Positions 1-5,825 of a DNA stretch of 5,825 bases are shown piece by piece. Position numbers and translations under genes: made by a program. Below the pieces are notes generated by a model that worked only from the letters and a program-made list of their open reading frames with translations, did not search any database and had not been told where the DNA came from. Numbering within the stretch: position 1 is the stretch's first letter; each line of letters opens with the position of its first letter. This DNA is from Alphaproteobacteria bacterium (lineage in GTDB: Bacteria > Pseudomonadota > Alphaproteobacteria > WRDZ01), in assembly GCA_009779595.1 (NCBI GenBank), contig WRDZ01000047.1, positions 1-5,825 on the forward strand, in the 5' to 3' direction.

Positions 1-35
1 AATCAGGGAAAGATATAACTAGCAGCGGAATATCT

Positions 36-66
36 TGCCGGACTGCACTAAGCTATGCGTCCGGCA
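36..66 (-). terminator. Hairpin downstream of glgP, possible weak terminator
   Basis: Bases 36-43 and 59-66 are perfect 8-base complements (TGCCGGAC and GTCCGGCA) around a 15-base loop. The loop can add three more pairs past one bulged base. It begins about 20 bases after the glgP stop. No T-run follows on the minus strand (AAGATATTCC), nor on the plus strand, so it is not a classic intrinsic terminator. It could be a 3' stability hairpin or sit at a Rho-dependent end. I see no gene in bases 1-84. Confidence 0.35.
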
Positions 67-84
67 CAGTAATTTCAGGTGCGC

Positions 85-2652
85 CTATGTTGTCGGCTTC
101 ACTTTCCAGATATCGCGTGCATATTCGGTTATAGTGCGGTCCGAACTGAACTTCCCGACCCTTGCCACGTTAAGCAAGGCTTTGCGCGCCCATAAAGCGC
201 TGTCCTGGTAGTCATTCATAATCTGCCTGTGCGCATCTTCATACGAGCCGAAATCCGCCAGCAGCAGGAAATAGTCGCTGAACATCAGGCTTTTGAATAT
301 CGGCTTGAACACGTCGTCGCTGCCCAGCCCGAAACGGCCGTTCGTGACAGCTTCCATGACCTGGCGGATGCGCGGGTCCGAGTTATACAAATCCCACGGC
401 CTGTGCAGCCCTTTTTCCTGGATTTCGTGGACCTGCTCGGCATGCAGGCCGAAAAGATAGAAGTTTTCCTCGCCCACCTCTTCGCGGATTTCCACGTTGG
501 CCCCGTCCAGGGTGCCGATGGTCACGGCTCCGTTCAAGGCGAACTTCATGTTCCCGGTTCCCGACGCTTCGAACCCTGCGGTCGATATCTGCTCGGACAC
601 GTCCGACGCCGGGAAAATCCTTTCGGCCACCGACACCTTGTAGTCCGGGATGAACACCACGGTCATCTGGTTGTTGGCGCGCGGGTCTGTGTTGATTATC
701 TGCGCCAGGTTGTTGACGAACTTGATGACCAGCTTGGCGAATTCGTACGATGGGAAAGCCTTGCCGCCGAAAATATGGGTCACGCGCTGCGGGTATGTAA
801 CGCCGTTGTCCACGATGTTCAAATACTTGTACGCCACATGCAGGGCGTTAAGCAGCTGCCGCTTGTATTCGTGTATGCGCTTGACCTGGCAGTCGAATAT
901 GCTGTCCGGGCTGACCTGCACGCCCGTAGTGTCCCATATTATCTTGCCCAGCTTCTCTTTATTCATGCGTTTGATGTCATAGAACGACTTGACGAAAGAA
1001 GCGTCGTCGATATAGTTTTCCAGCTTCCTAAGCTGCGACAAATCGGTAATCCAGCCGTTGCCGATGTGGTCGGTGATAAGGTCGGCAAACTCGGGGTTCG
1101 CGGTCAGCAGCCAGCGGCGCTGGGTAATGCCGTTGGTCTTGTTGTTGAACTTGTCGGGCCAGAGCCGGTAAAAATCGTTGAAGAATATGTTCTTTACGAT
1201 ATCTGTATGCAGCTGCGCCACGCCATTGACCGACATGGACCCTGCAATCGACAGGTTGGCCATGCGCACGAACTTGCGCGGCCCCTCTTGGATAAGGGAC
1301 ATGCGCTCCATCTTCGCGAAATCGCCGGGGAATTGGGCGGACACCATGTCCATAAGCCGCTGGTTTATCTGGTAGATGATTTCAAGGTGACGCGGCACAA
1401 CGCGCTGCAGCAAATCCACCGACCATTTTTCCAGGGCCTCGGGCAGGATTGTGTGGATTGTGTAAGCCATTGTCTTTTGGGTAATTTTTAAAGCCTTGTC
1501 AAAGTCGATTCCATGTTCGTCAATCATCACGCGCATCAGCTCGGTAATGGCCAGGGACGGATGGGTGTCGTTCAGCTGTATAACCGCGCTGTCCGGCAGT
1601 TTTTCGAAATCCTTGTCCTTTTCCGTTTCGAAGAACCGGCGCAAAATGTCGTGCAGCGAACACCGGACAAAGAAATACTGCTGCACAAGGCGCAGCTCTT
1701 TCCCCGAATCTTCATCGGCGGCCGGATATAAAACCTTGGAAATCGTTTCGGACTTGACTTTCTGCTCGACCGCCTTGATGTACCCGCCCTCGTTGAACGC
1801 GGACAAGTCAAGGCTTTCGGACGAGTGCGCCGAAAACAGCCTAAGGAAGTTCACCGTGCGCCCGCCGTACCCCACAATCGGCATATCGAACGGCACGCCC
1901 ACGACCGAAGTGGTGTCGACCCATCTGGACACCTGCTTGCCGTTCACGTTTTCGTGCACCAGGCGCCCGTACAGCTGAACGTTGCAGGTCCTGTCCCCGC
2001 GCTCTATCTGCCAGGGGGACGACCGAGTGAACCACACGTCGGCCTTTTCCTTTTGCCAGCCGTCGTCGAAATACTGCTTGAACAGCCCGAACTGGTAGTT
2101 TATCCCATACCCGTATCCCGGCAAATCCAGAGTAGCCATGCTGTCCAGGAAACACGCTGCCAGGCGCCCCAGGCCGCCGTTGCCCAGCGCAGGGTCGTAT
2201 TCGGCGTCGATGACGTCTTTCAGCTTTACAGGGTTGTTGATTTCGATATAGTCCAGCAGGTCGTATATTTCCAGGTTGCGCAGGTTGTTTTCAAGCAGCC
2301 GCCCCAAAAGGTATTCTATGGACAGGTAATACACCTTCTTGCTTTTGTTCTTGTTGTGCCGTTTGGCCGTTTCGAACAGCTTGTCCACGCTGTAATCGCG
2401 TACAGCCACGGCAAGGGCGCTGAAAATATGGTCTTTGCTGGCTTCGGGCATCATCTTGCACAAAGAGTAATGCATGCGGTTTTCAATCAGCGCGGCCAGC
2501 TTTTCGACAATAGCCCTTTTTTCAGCGGGCATGTTTTTCGAAAGCTTCAGGTTGTATTCCGAAGGTATGGCCCCGGGAATGATTTCCCAATCGCACTCGT
2601 TCTGGCTGTCTTTAAGATTTTTTTTGGGATTTGAAGGAACCTTTTTTGACAC
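85..2652 (-). CDS. glgP: Glycogen/starch/maltodextrin phosphorylase (GT35 family)
   Basis: This cytoplasmic PLP-dependent enzyme removes glucose units from alpha-1,4-glucans with phosphate, giving glucose-1-phosphate. The 855-residue protein is complete and slightly longer than E. coli GlgP (about 815), mostly through a Lys/Asn-rich N-terminal tail of about 30 residues. Visible family motifs, in order: YYLSIEYLLGR (108-118), DPALGNGGLGRLAACFLDS (153-171), QLNDTHPSLAI (359-369), LPEALEKWSVDLL (403-415), NGITQRRW (507-514), QVKRIHEYKRQLLN (589-602) and the PLP signature EASGTGNMKFALNG (695-708). By alignment from memory K703 forms the Schiff base, and R592 and K597 match phosphate-site residues of rabbit phosphorylase. 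One oddity is Ile399 in YTIHT, where the family usually has Asn. The start codon is GTG at 2652-2650, chosen because AAAGGAG lies seven bases upstream; the stop is TAG. It follows pgi by 78 bases on the same strand. Substrate choice between glycogen and maltodextrin cannot be read from the sequence. Confidence 0.97.
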   Translation of the reverse strand: MSKKVPSNPKKNLKDSQNECDWEIIPGAIPSEYNLKLSKNMPAEKRAIVEKLAALIENRMHYSLCKMMPEASKDHIFSALAVAVRDYSVDKLFETAKRHNKNKSKKVYYLSIEYLLGRLLENNLRNLEIYDLLDYIEINNPVKLKDVIDAEYDPALGNGGLGRLAACFLDSMATLDLPGYGYGINYQFGLFKQYFDDGWQKEKADVWFTRSSPWQIERGDRTCNVQLYGRLVHENVNGKQVSRWVDTTSVVGVPFDMPIVGYGGRTVNFLRLFSAHSSESLDLSAFNEGGYIKAVEQKVKSETISKVLYPAADEDSGKELRLVQQYFFVRCSLHDILRRFFETEKDKDFEKLPDSAVIQLNDTHPSLAITELMRVMIDEHGIDFDKALKITQKTMAYTIHTILPEALEKWSVDLLQRVVPRHLEIIYQINQRLMDMVSAQFPGDFAKMERMSLIQEGPRKFVRMANLSIAGSMSVNGVAQLHTDIVKNIFFNDFYRLWPDKFNNKTNGITQRRWLLTANPEFADLITDHIGNGWITDLSQLRKLENYIDDASFVKSFYDIKRMNKEKLGKIIWDTTGVQVSPDSIFDCQVKRIHEYKRQLLNALHVAYKYLNIVDNGVTYPQRVTHIFGGKAFPSYEFAKLVIKFVNNLAQIINTDPRANNQMTVVFIPDYKVSVAERIFPASDVSEQISTAGFEASGTGNMKFALNGAVTIGTLDGANVEIREEVGEENFYLFGLHAEQVHEIQEKGLHRPWDLYNSDPRIRQVMEAVTNGRFGLGSDDVFKPIFKSLMFSDYFLLLADFGSYEDAHRQIMNDYQDSALWARKALLNVARVGKFSSDRTITEYARDIWKVKPTT

Positions 2653-2659
2653 TTTGAAA

Positions 2660-2666
2660 CTCCTTT
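2660..2666 (-). promoter_or_regulatory. Ribosome binding site of glgP
   Basis: On the minus strand AAAGGAG is followed by a seven-base spacer and then GTG. This near-perfect Shine-Dalgarno sequence decides the start of glgP at a non-ATG codon. It also suggests glgP is translated on its own rather than only through coupling to pgi. Confidence 0.85.
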
Positions 2667-2689
2667 AAAAGAATCGGCTTTATAATACT

Positions 2690-2718
2690 ATGGTACACGA
2701 ACAAGCGCCCATTGCAAA
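2690..2718 (-). promoter_or_regulatory. Weak candidate promoter for glgP
   Basis: The gap between pgi and glgP is 78 bases. On the minus strand it contains TTGCAA (2718-2713), a 17-base spacer and TACCAT (2695-2690). These match the sigma-70 hexamers at four of six positions each. AT-rich TATTATAAAG lies just downstream. There is no terminator-like hairpin with a T-run in the gap, so read-through from pgi is equally possible. This is inference from weak matches. Confidence 0.22.
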
Positions 2719-2731
2719 TACTTTATGCTTT

Positions 2732-4342
2732 TCAAGCGCGCCTGTGCCTAATTTCCTCTATCATCGCGTTTGTCGAGCTGTCATGCCCAAGGGCCGCGTC
2801 CGACATTATCTGCTCGCAAACAACGGTTGCCAGCTCTTTGCCAAGCTGCACTCCCCACTGGTCATAGCTGTTTATGTTCCAAAGCATGCCCTGCACGAAA
2901 ATCTTGTGCTCGTACATGGCGATAAGCTTGCCCAGGTTGAACGGGGTCATCCTGTCGAACAGGATGCTGGTGCTTGGGCGGTTGCCCTCGAACACCTTGT
3001 ACGGCACAAGATTGTCCGGGCAGCCCTGGTCCTTGGCTTCATCGGCCGTCTTGCCGCGCATCAGGGCTTCGGGCTGGGCGATGAAATTGGACAGCAGCAC
3101 CGGGTGATGCAGCCCGGCTTCGTTGAACGACCACGCGGACGCGATGAAATCGCTGGAAATTATCTCGGTCCCCTGGTGCAGCAGCTGATAGAACGAGTGC
3201 TGTCCATTGGTCCCGGGCTCGCCGAACAAGACCTGGCCCGTGCTGTATTTCACGCGTTTGCCGCCCCGGTCCACGCTTTTCCCGTTGCTTTCCATGTCCG
3301 CCTGCTGCAAATACGCCGGCAGCCTGTGCAGATACTGGTCGTACGGCAGCACCGCGTGCGAGCGTATGTCCAGGAAATTCGTGTTCCACACGCCTATCAG
3401 CCCCAGAATCACGGGTATGTTTTCGGACAGCGGCGCGTTCAGGAAGTGCGTGTCCATGGCGTACGCCCCGTTCAAAAGCTGCCTGAAGTTGTCGAACCCG
3501 ATTGATATTGCGATGGGCAGGCCTATGGCGGACCACAGCGAATAACGGCCGCCGGCCCAGTCCCAGAACTCGAACATGTTGTCCGTGTCTATCCCGAACT
3601 CGCTTACGCCCCGGGCATTGGTCGACAAGGCCACGAAATGCTTTTCTATTGCCTGCGGGCCCAATATGTCGGTTATCCAGCAGCGGGCGGTCAGCGCGTT
3701 CATCATGGTTTCCTGCGTGGTCCATGACTTCGAGGATATCACGAACAGGGTGCTGGCCGGGTCCAGGCGCTCTATCACCTCGGTTATCTCGGTGCCGTCC
3801 ACATTGGACACGAAATGCACGCGCACGTTCTGGCGATAGTGTTTCAGCGCCTCGACCGCCATGCGCGGCCCAAGGTCGGACCCGCCGATGCCTATGTTCA
3901 CAACGTCGGTTATGCGCTGGCCCGTAGCCCCGCGCCACTGGCCGTGCTGGACCTTGTACGAGAACTCTTCCATCTGCTTCAGCACTTTGTCAATGGCGGG
4001 CTTCACGTTCACGCCGTCGTAAGTCACGTGCGACTTGGCGGCGTTGCGCAACGCCACGTGCAGGACCGCGCGGTTCTCCGTATTGTTTATCGGCTTGCCC
4101 GCGAACATGTCGCCGATAGCGCCCGGAATGTCCGCTTCCTCGGCCAAATCAAGCAGCAGGTTCATCGTGTCGGGCGTAATGCGGTTTTTGGAATAGTCCA
4201 CCAGCATGTCGTCCAGCCGCACGGAAAAGCGCTTGAACCTGTCCTTGTCGCTGTCGAACATGTCGCGCATATGCATGCCTTTGGCCTGCTGGCAATGCTG
4301 CTGCAGCTTTTTCCAGGCAGGTAAAGCAGTCGGATTCTTCAT
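2732..4342 (-). CDS. pgi: Glucose-6-phosphate isomerase
   Basis: This cytoplasmic enzyme interconverts glucose-6-phosphate and fructose-6-phosphate in glycolysis and gluconeogenesis. The 536-residue length fits the long bacterial/eukaryotic Pgi type (E. coli has 549). Both family signatures are visible: DWAGGRYSLWSAIGL (261-275) and GMLWNINSYDQWGVQLGK (485-502). By comparison with known enzymes the catalytic residues are present: E351 in MESNGK, H382 in NGQHSFYQL, K502 in the second signature, and R266 in GGRYS. The first sugar-phosphate-binding (SIS) domain shows NIGIGGSDLGP (149-159) and a phosphate loop SKSWTTQET (204-212). That loop is usually SKTFTTQET, so two positions differ, though the hydroxyl at 206 is kept as Ser. 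The ATG lies inside the end of mtaB in an ATGA overlap, with AAGGA ten bases upstream. glgP follows, giving a glycogen-to-fructose-6-phosphate pairing that lacks only phosphoglucomutase. Confidence 0.98.
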   Translation of the reverse strand: MKNPTALPAWKKLQQHCQQAKGMHMRDMFDSDKDRFKRFSVRLDDMLVDYSKNRITPDTMNLLLDLAEEADIPGAIGDMFAGKPINNTENRAVLHVALRNAAKSHVTYDGVNVKPAIDKVLKQMEEFSYKVQHGQWRGATGQRITDVVNIGIGGSDLGPRMAVEALKHYRQNVRVHFVSNVDGTEITEVIERLDPASTLFVISSKSWTTQETMMNALTARCWITDILGPQAIEKHFVALSTNARGVSEFGIDTDNMFEFWDWAGGRYSLWSAIGLPIAISIGFDNFRQLLNGAYAMDTHFLNAPLSENIPVILGLIGVWNTNFLDIRSHAVLPYDQYLHRLPAYLQQADMESNGKSVDRGGKRVKYSTGQVLFGEPGTNGQHSFYQLLHQGTEIISSDFIASAWSFNEAGLHHPVLLSNFIAQPEALMRGKTADEAKDQGCPDNLVPYKVFEGNRPSTSILFDRMTPFNLGKLIAMYEHKIFVQGMLWNINSYDQWGVQLGKELATVVCEQIMSDAALGHDSSTNAMIEEIRHRRA

Positions 4343-5478
4343 ATCCCCAAAATCCTTTCGGTCAGAATCGAATCTATTATACTGTTTTCAGGATAGCCTT
4401 GCAGCCCGCCAACGTCAACATAATGTTCGGTGTATCCTCTGCCTCCCGATTCGAGCAGTATGCTGGCGCGCTTTCCCACCATCCCGCGCTTCAAGGCAAG
4501 CCGTTTTTCATCGCCCAAAGCGCGTAAAACCTTCGCCCTTTCCTTGCGAATCGCAACCGGAACCTGCGGCATTTTCGCGGCCCGGGTCTGTGGGCGCACC
4601 GAGTACGGGAACACGTGCAGCAGTGCTATGTCCGCGCGGCGCACCAGGTCCAGGGTGTTCTCGAAAGACTGGTCGGTTTCGATGGGGAATCCGGTTATGA
4701 AGTCCGCCCCCAGCACAAGGTCCGGACGAACGCGCCGCAAAGCCATGGCCCGTTCCAGCACGTCCGCGTAAGTGTGCCGCCGCCCCATGCGCTTAAGCAC
4801 CAAATCGTCGCCCGACTGCGCGGACAAATGCAGGTGCGGCATAAGCGCGGGATAGCTTGCGAACAGCTCAACCAGCCTGTCGTCTATGCCCATTGGGTCA
4901 AGCGAGCTAAGCCGCAGACGCGGCAAATCCGGCACCTCGCGCAATATCTTTTCCACCAGGCCCGATATGCCGCCGTGGTACGAGGCTATGTCTATGCCGC
5001 TGACAACCACTTCTTTGAAGCCCTTATCGACCAATCCCCGCACTTGTTTCACTATATGCGCCGGGTCCACGGACACGCCGCGGCCGCGCACAAGCGGCAC
5101 AATGCAGTACGTGCACCCGTGGTCGCAGCCCTGCTGCACCTCGACGAACGCGCGGTGGCGGTCCGCGAACCCGCTTAGCAAAGCGTTTTCTATATTGAAG
5201 AATTTGCGCTTGTCCTGGTTGGTCACGACCTGCCCCAGTTCCGCGAACGCCGGGTTTATCTGCGACGCGCACCCGGTTATGACGATTTGCGCGGCCGGGT
5301 TTTCGCGCCTGGCCTTGCGCACGGCCTGCAGGCACTGGCGCTCGGCCTCGGCCGTCACGGCGCAGGTGTTGAAGACTATGGTGTTGCCGCGGGAGGCGTC
5401 GCTGCCCCAAACCTGCCCTATCAAAGCGGTTTCAAACCAGTTTATCCTGCACCCGAAATTCACAACTTTCACGCCCAT
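4339..5478 (-). CDS. mtaB: tRNA t6A37 methylthiotransferase, MtaB-type radical SAM enzyme
   Basis: MtaB adds a methylthio group to t6A at position 37 of ANN-decoding tRNAs, giving ms2t6A, using S-adenosylmethionine and two iron-sulfur clusters. The N-terminal methylthiotransferase domain has its three cluster cysteines: C10 (FGCRIN), C39 (NTCAVTAEAE) and C70 (TGCASQ). The radical SAM domain has C118, C122 and C125 in GCDHGCTYC, followed by IVPLVRGRG. Further conserved segments are SGIDIASYHG (160-169), LRLSSLDP (188-195), HLHLSAQSGDD (215-225), GADFITGFPIET (257-268) and LHVFPYSVRP (287-296). NTCAVTAEA separates it from MiaB and RimO. At 379 residues it is shorter than the roughly 410-430 usual for this family, with a compact segment after residue 13 and a short TRAM-like tail (about 335-379). 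A TAA three codons upstream of the ATG limits the start to 5478 or a later GTG. No Shine-Dalgarno precedes it. The stop overlaps the pgi start by four bases. Confidence 0.93.
   Translation of the reverse strand: MGVKVVNFGCRINWFETALIGQVWGSDASRGNTIVFNTCAVTAEAERQCLQAVRKARRENPAAQIVITGCASQINPAFAELGQVVTNQDKRKFFNIENALLSGFADRHRAFVEVQQGCDHGCTYCIVPLVRGRGVSVDPAHIVKQVRGLVDKGFKEVVVSGIDIASYHGGISGLVEKILREVPDLPRLRLSSLDPMGIDDRLVELFASYPALMPHLHLSAQSGDDLVLKRMGRRHTYADVLERAMALRRVRPDLVLGADFITGFPIETDQSFENTLDLVRRADIALLHVFPYSVRPQTRAAKMPQVPVAIRKERAKVLRALGDEKRLALKRGMVGKRASILLESGGRGYTEHYVDVGGLQGYPENSIIDSILTERILGI
4353..4357 (-). promoter_or_regulatory. Ribosome binding site of pgi, inside mtaB
   Basis: On the minus strand AAGGA lies in the last codons of mtaB, ten bases before the pgi ATG. 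The spacing is a little long. A GGGG run lies nearer but only two bases from the ATG, too close to work well. Coupling through the ATGA overlap may compensate. Confidence 0.5.
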
Positions 5479-5484
5479 GACATG

Positions 5485-5512
5485 ATTTTATCATCAGCCT
5501 CCCCCATGTCAA
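5485..5512 (-). promoter_or_regulatory. Sigma-70 type promoter of the mtaB-pgi operon
   Basis: On the minus strand there is a perfect -35 TTGACA (5512-5507), a 16-base spacer, and a -10 TAAAAT (5490-5485) matching the consensus at five of six. Transcription would be expected to begin about six to eight bases past the -10, at or next to the A of the mtaB ATG at 5478. The mRNA would then be leaderless, which fits the absence of a Shine-Dalgarno before this ATG. A GGGGGAGG run (5505-5498) lies in the promoter spacer and would not be in that transcript. Confidence 0.6.
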
Positions 5513-5532
5513 TAAACAGCAGGGTTTAATCT

Positions 5533-5553
5533 GTAAATAAACGTTTTATTAAC
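5533..5553. repeat. Imperfect 21-base inverted repeat upstream of the cheY-like gene
   Basis: The sequence is nearly symmetric about base 5543. It has perfect arms AATAAA (5536-5541) and TTTATT (5545-5550) around CGT. The outer pairs G5533-C5553 and T5534-A5552 also match, and there is one mismatch at 5535/5551. It could be an operator for a dimeric regulator, but in such AT-rich DNA a chance palindrome is possible. Confidence 0.4.
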
Positions 5554-5597
5554 AAATATTCACGATAATAGAAGAATATTATGATTATTTTTGTTTC

Positions 5598-5602
5598 AGA
5601 GG
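5598..5602 (+). promoter_or_regulatory. Ribosome binding site of the cheY-like gene
   Basis: AGAGG lies six bases before the ATG at 5609. The next in-frame ATG, at 5630, has AGGG only two bases upstream, which is too close. The upstream start is therefore preferred. Confidence 0.7.
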
Positions 5603-5608
5603 TTAACC

Positions 5609-5825
5609 ATGACAACAGATATTAGGGCAATGAAAATATTGATTGTTGACGACCACCAGACTATGCGCAACGTGGTGTCCAATTTGCTGCAAAGGCTTGG
5701 CTTCCAGAATATCGACGAAGCGGCCGACGGCACCGAGGCCTTGAAGATACTGCGCGCAAACAGCCAATACGGCCTTATCATCACCGACTGGAATATGAAG
5801 CCCATGTCCGGTTTGCAGCTTTTGC
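5609..5825 (+). CDS. CheY-like response regulator, 5' part only
   Basis: The first 72 residues of a response-regulator receiver domain are present; the rest lies beyond the window. CheY proteins take a phosphoryl group from CheA and bind the flagellar switch to change rotation. The receiver begins at residue 8 with MKILIVDDHQTMR, whose acidic pair D14-D15 binds Mg2+. The expected phospho-acceptor is D60 in ITDWNMKPMSGL, equivalent to D57 of E. coli CheY. NLLQRLGF and DEAADGTEAL (36-45) also resemble CheY closely. The switch Thr and catalytic Lys, and any output domain, fall outside the window, so a single-domain CheY is likely but not proven. It is transcribed divergently from mtaB. A short tail of about seven residues precedes the domain. 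Confidence 0.88.
   Translation, partial: MTTDIRAMKILIVDDHQTMRNVVSNLLQRLGFQNIDEAADGTEALKILRANSQYGLIITDWNMKPMSGLQLL

Larger units (their letters stand above)
5513..5608 (+). promoter_or_regulatory. AT-rich leader and presumed promoter region of the cheY-like gene
   Basis: This stretch is about 24% G+C, far below the flanking genes, as expected of a promoter region. Candidate -10 elements are GATAAT (5564-5569) and TATTAT (5577-5582), each five of six to consensus, but neither has a good -35 at 16-18 bases. TTAACA (5549-5554) with AAGAAT (5572-5577) has the right 17-base spacing but a poor -10. A hairpin-forming pair, ATAATA (5565-5570) and TATTAT (5577-5582), could also form in the RNA. The exact promoter is not resolved. 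Confidence 0.4.

Noticed and set aside
229..1491. 420-codon open frame on the plus strand
   Set aside because: It lies entirely antisense to glgP, which has full-length family motifs. Its translation shows no recognisable domain and is rich in His, Val, Arg and Gln, as expected from reading a GC-rich gene backwards.
1825..2634. 269-codon open frame on the plus strand
   Set aside because: Antisense to the N-terminal half of glgP, with the same shadow composition and no ribosome binding site or family motif that I can see.
2702..2739. Direct repeat CAAGCGC at 2702-2708 and 2733-2739
   Set aside because: A seven-base repeat with one copy inside the end of pgi; easily a chance match with no other repeat structure around it.
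2690..3505. 271-codon plus-strand open frame opposite pgi, beginning in the intergenic gap
   Set aside because: It is mainly antisense to conserved pgi coding sequence and shows no recognisable protein motif.
3039..3938. 299-codon minus-strand open frame inside pgi
   Set aside because: Same strand as pgi but in another frame, Arg/Gly/Ala-rich, typical of a GC-rich gene's alternative frame.
5432..5494. 20-codon minus-strand reading frame starting at the ATG just after GGAGG, possible leader peptide
   Set aside because: The GGAGG is only three bases from this ATG, and it lies between the -35 and -10 of the predicted mtaB promoter, so it would not be in the transcript.
5534..5568. Possible flagellar sigma-28 promoter (TAAA with CACGATAA) for the cheY-like gene
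   Set aside because: The -10-like part matches six of eight, but the nearest TAAA is 19 bases away rather than about 15, so the spacing does not fit.
5596..5805. 69-codon minus-strand open frame opposite the cheY start
   Set aside because: Antisense to a clear CheY receiver domain that has its own ribosome binding site.

Overview
The window holds three complete genes on the minus strand and the 5' end of a fourth gene on the plus strand. It looks like chromosomal housekeeping DNA from an alphaproteobacterium. Two points support that. The partial CheY-like protein carries the receiver motif DWNMKPMSGLQLL, close to the DWNMEPMTGL form I associate with alphaproteobacterial CheY. The MtaB protein has alphaproteobacterial-style motifs such as FGCRIN, NTCAVTAEA, LHLSAQSGDD and HVFPYSVRP. 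Genes look GC-rich, while the gap before cheY is about 24% G+C. The genus cannot be named from this sequence alone.

Layout on the minus strand, in transcription order: a likely promoter at 5512-5485, then mtaB (5478-4339, tRNA methylthiotransferase), then pgi (4342-2732, glucose-6-phosphate isomerase), then a 78-base gap, then glgP (2652-85, glycogen phosphorylase). mtaB and pgi overlap by four bases (ATGA), so their translation is probably coupled. glgP starts with GTG behind a strong ribosome binding site. It may be read through from pgi or use a weak promoter of its own. Bases 1-84 lie downstream of glgP and hold one GC-rich hairpin but no T-run and no recognisable gene. On the plus strand a cheY-like gene starts at 5609 and runs off the window end; it is divergent from mtaB across an AT-rich gap of 130 bases.

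Functionally, glgP releases glucose-1-phosphate from glycogen. After conversion by a phosphoglucomutase, which is not in this window, Pgi interconverts glucose-6-phosphate and fructose-6-phosphate. The two genes together therefore make a short glycogen-to-glycolysis unit. mtaB has no metabolic link to them and may simply be the promoter-proximal housekeeping gene. The cheY-like gene suggests a chemotaxis or two-component locus beyond the right edge.

I found no mobile element, CRISPR array, RNA gene or novel multi-gene system. The best leads are a near-consensus promoter that would make mtaB mRNA leaderless, the unusual mtaB-pgi-glgP order, and a few substitutions at normally conserved enzyme positions.
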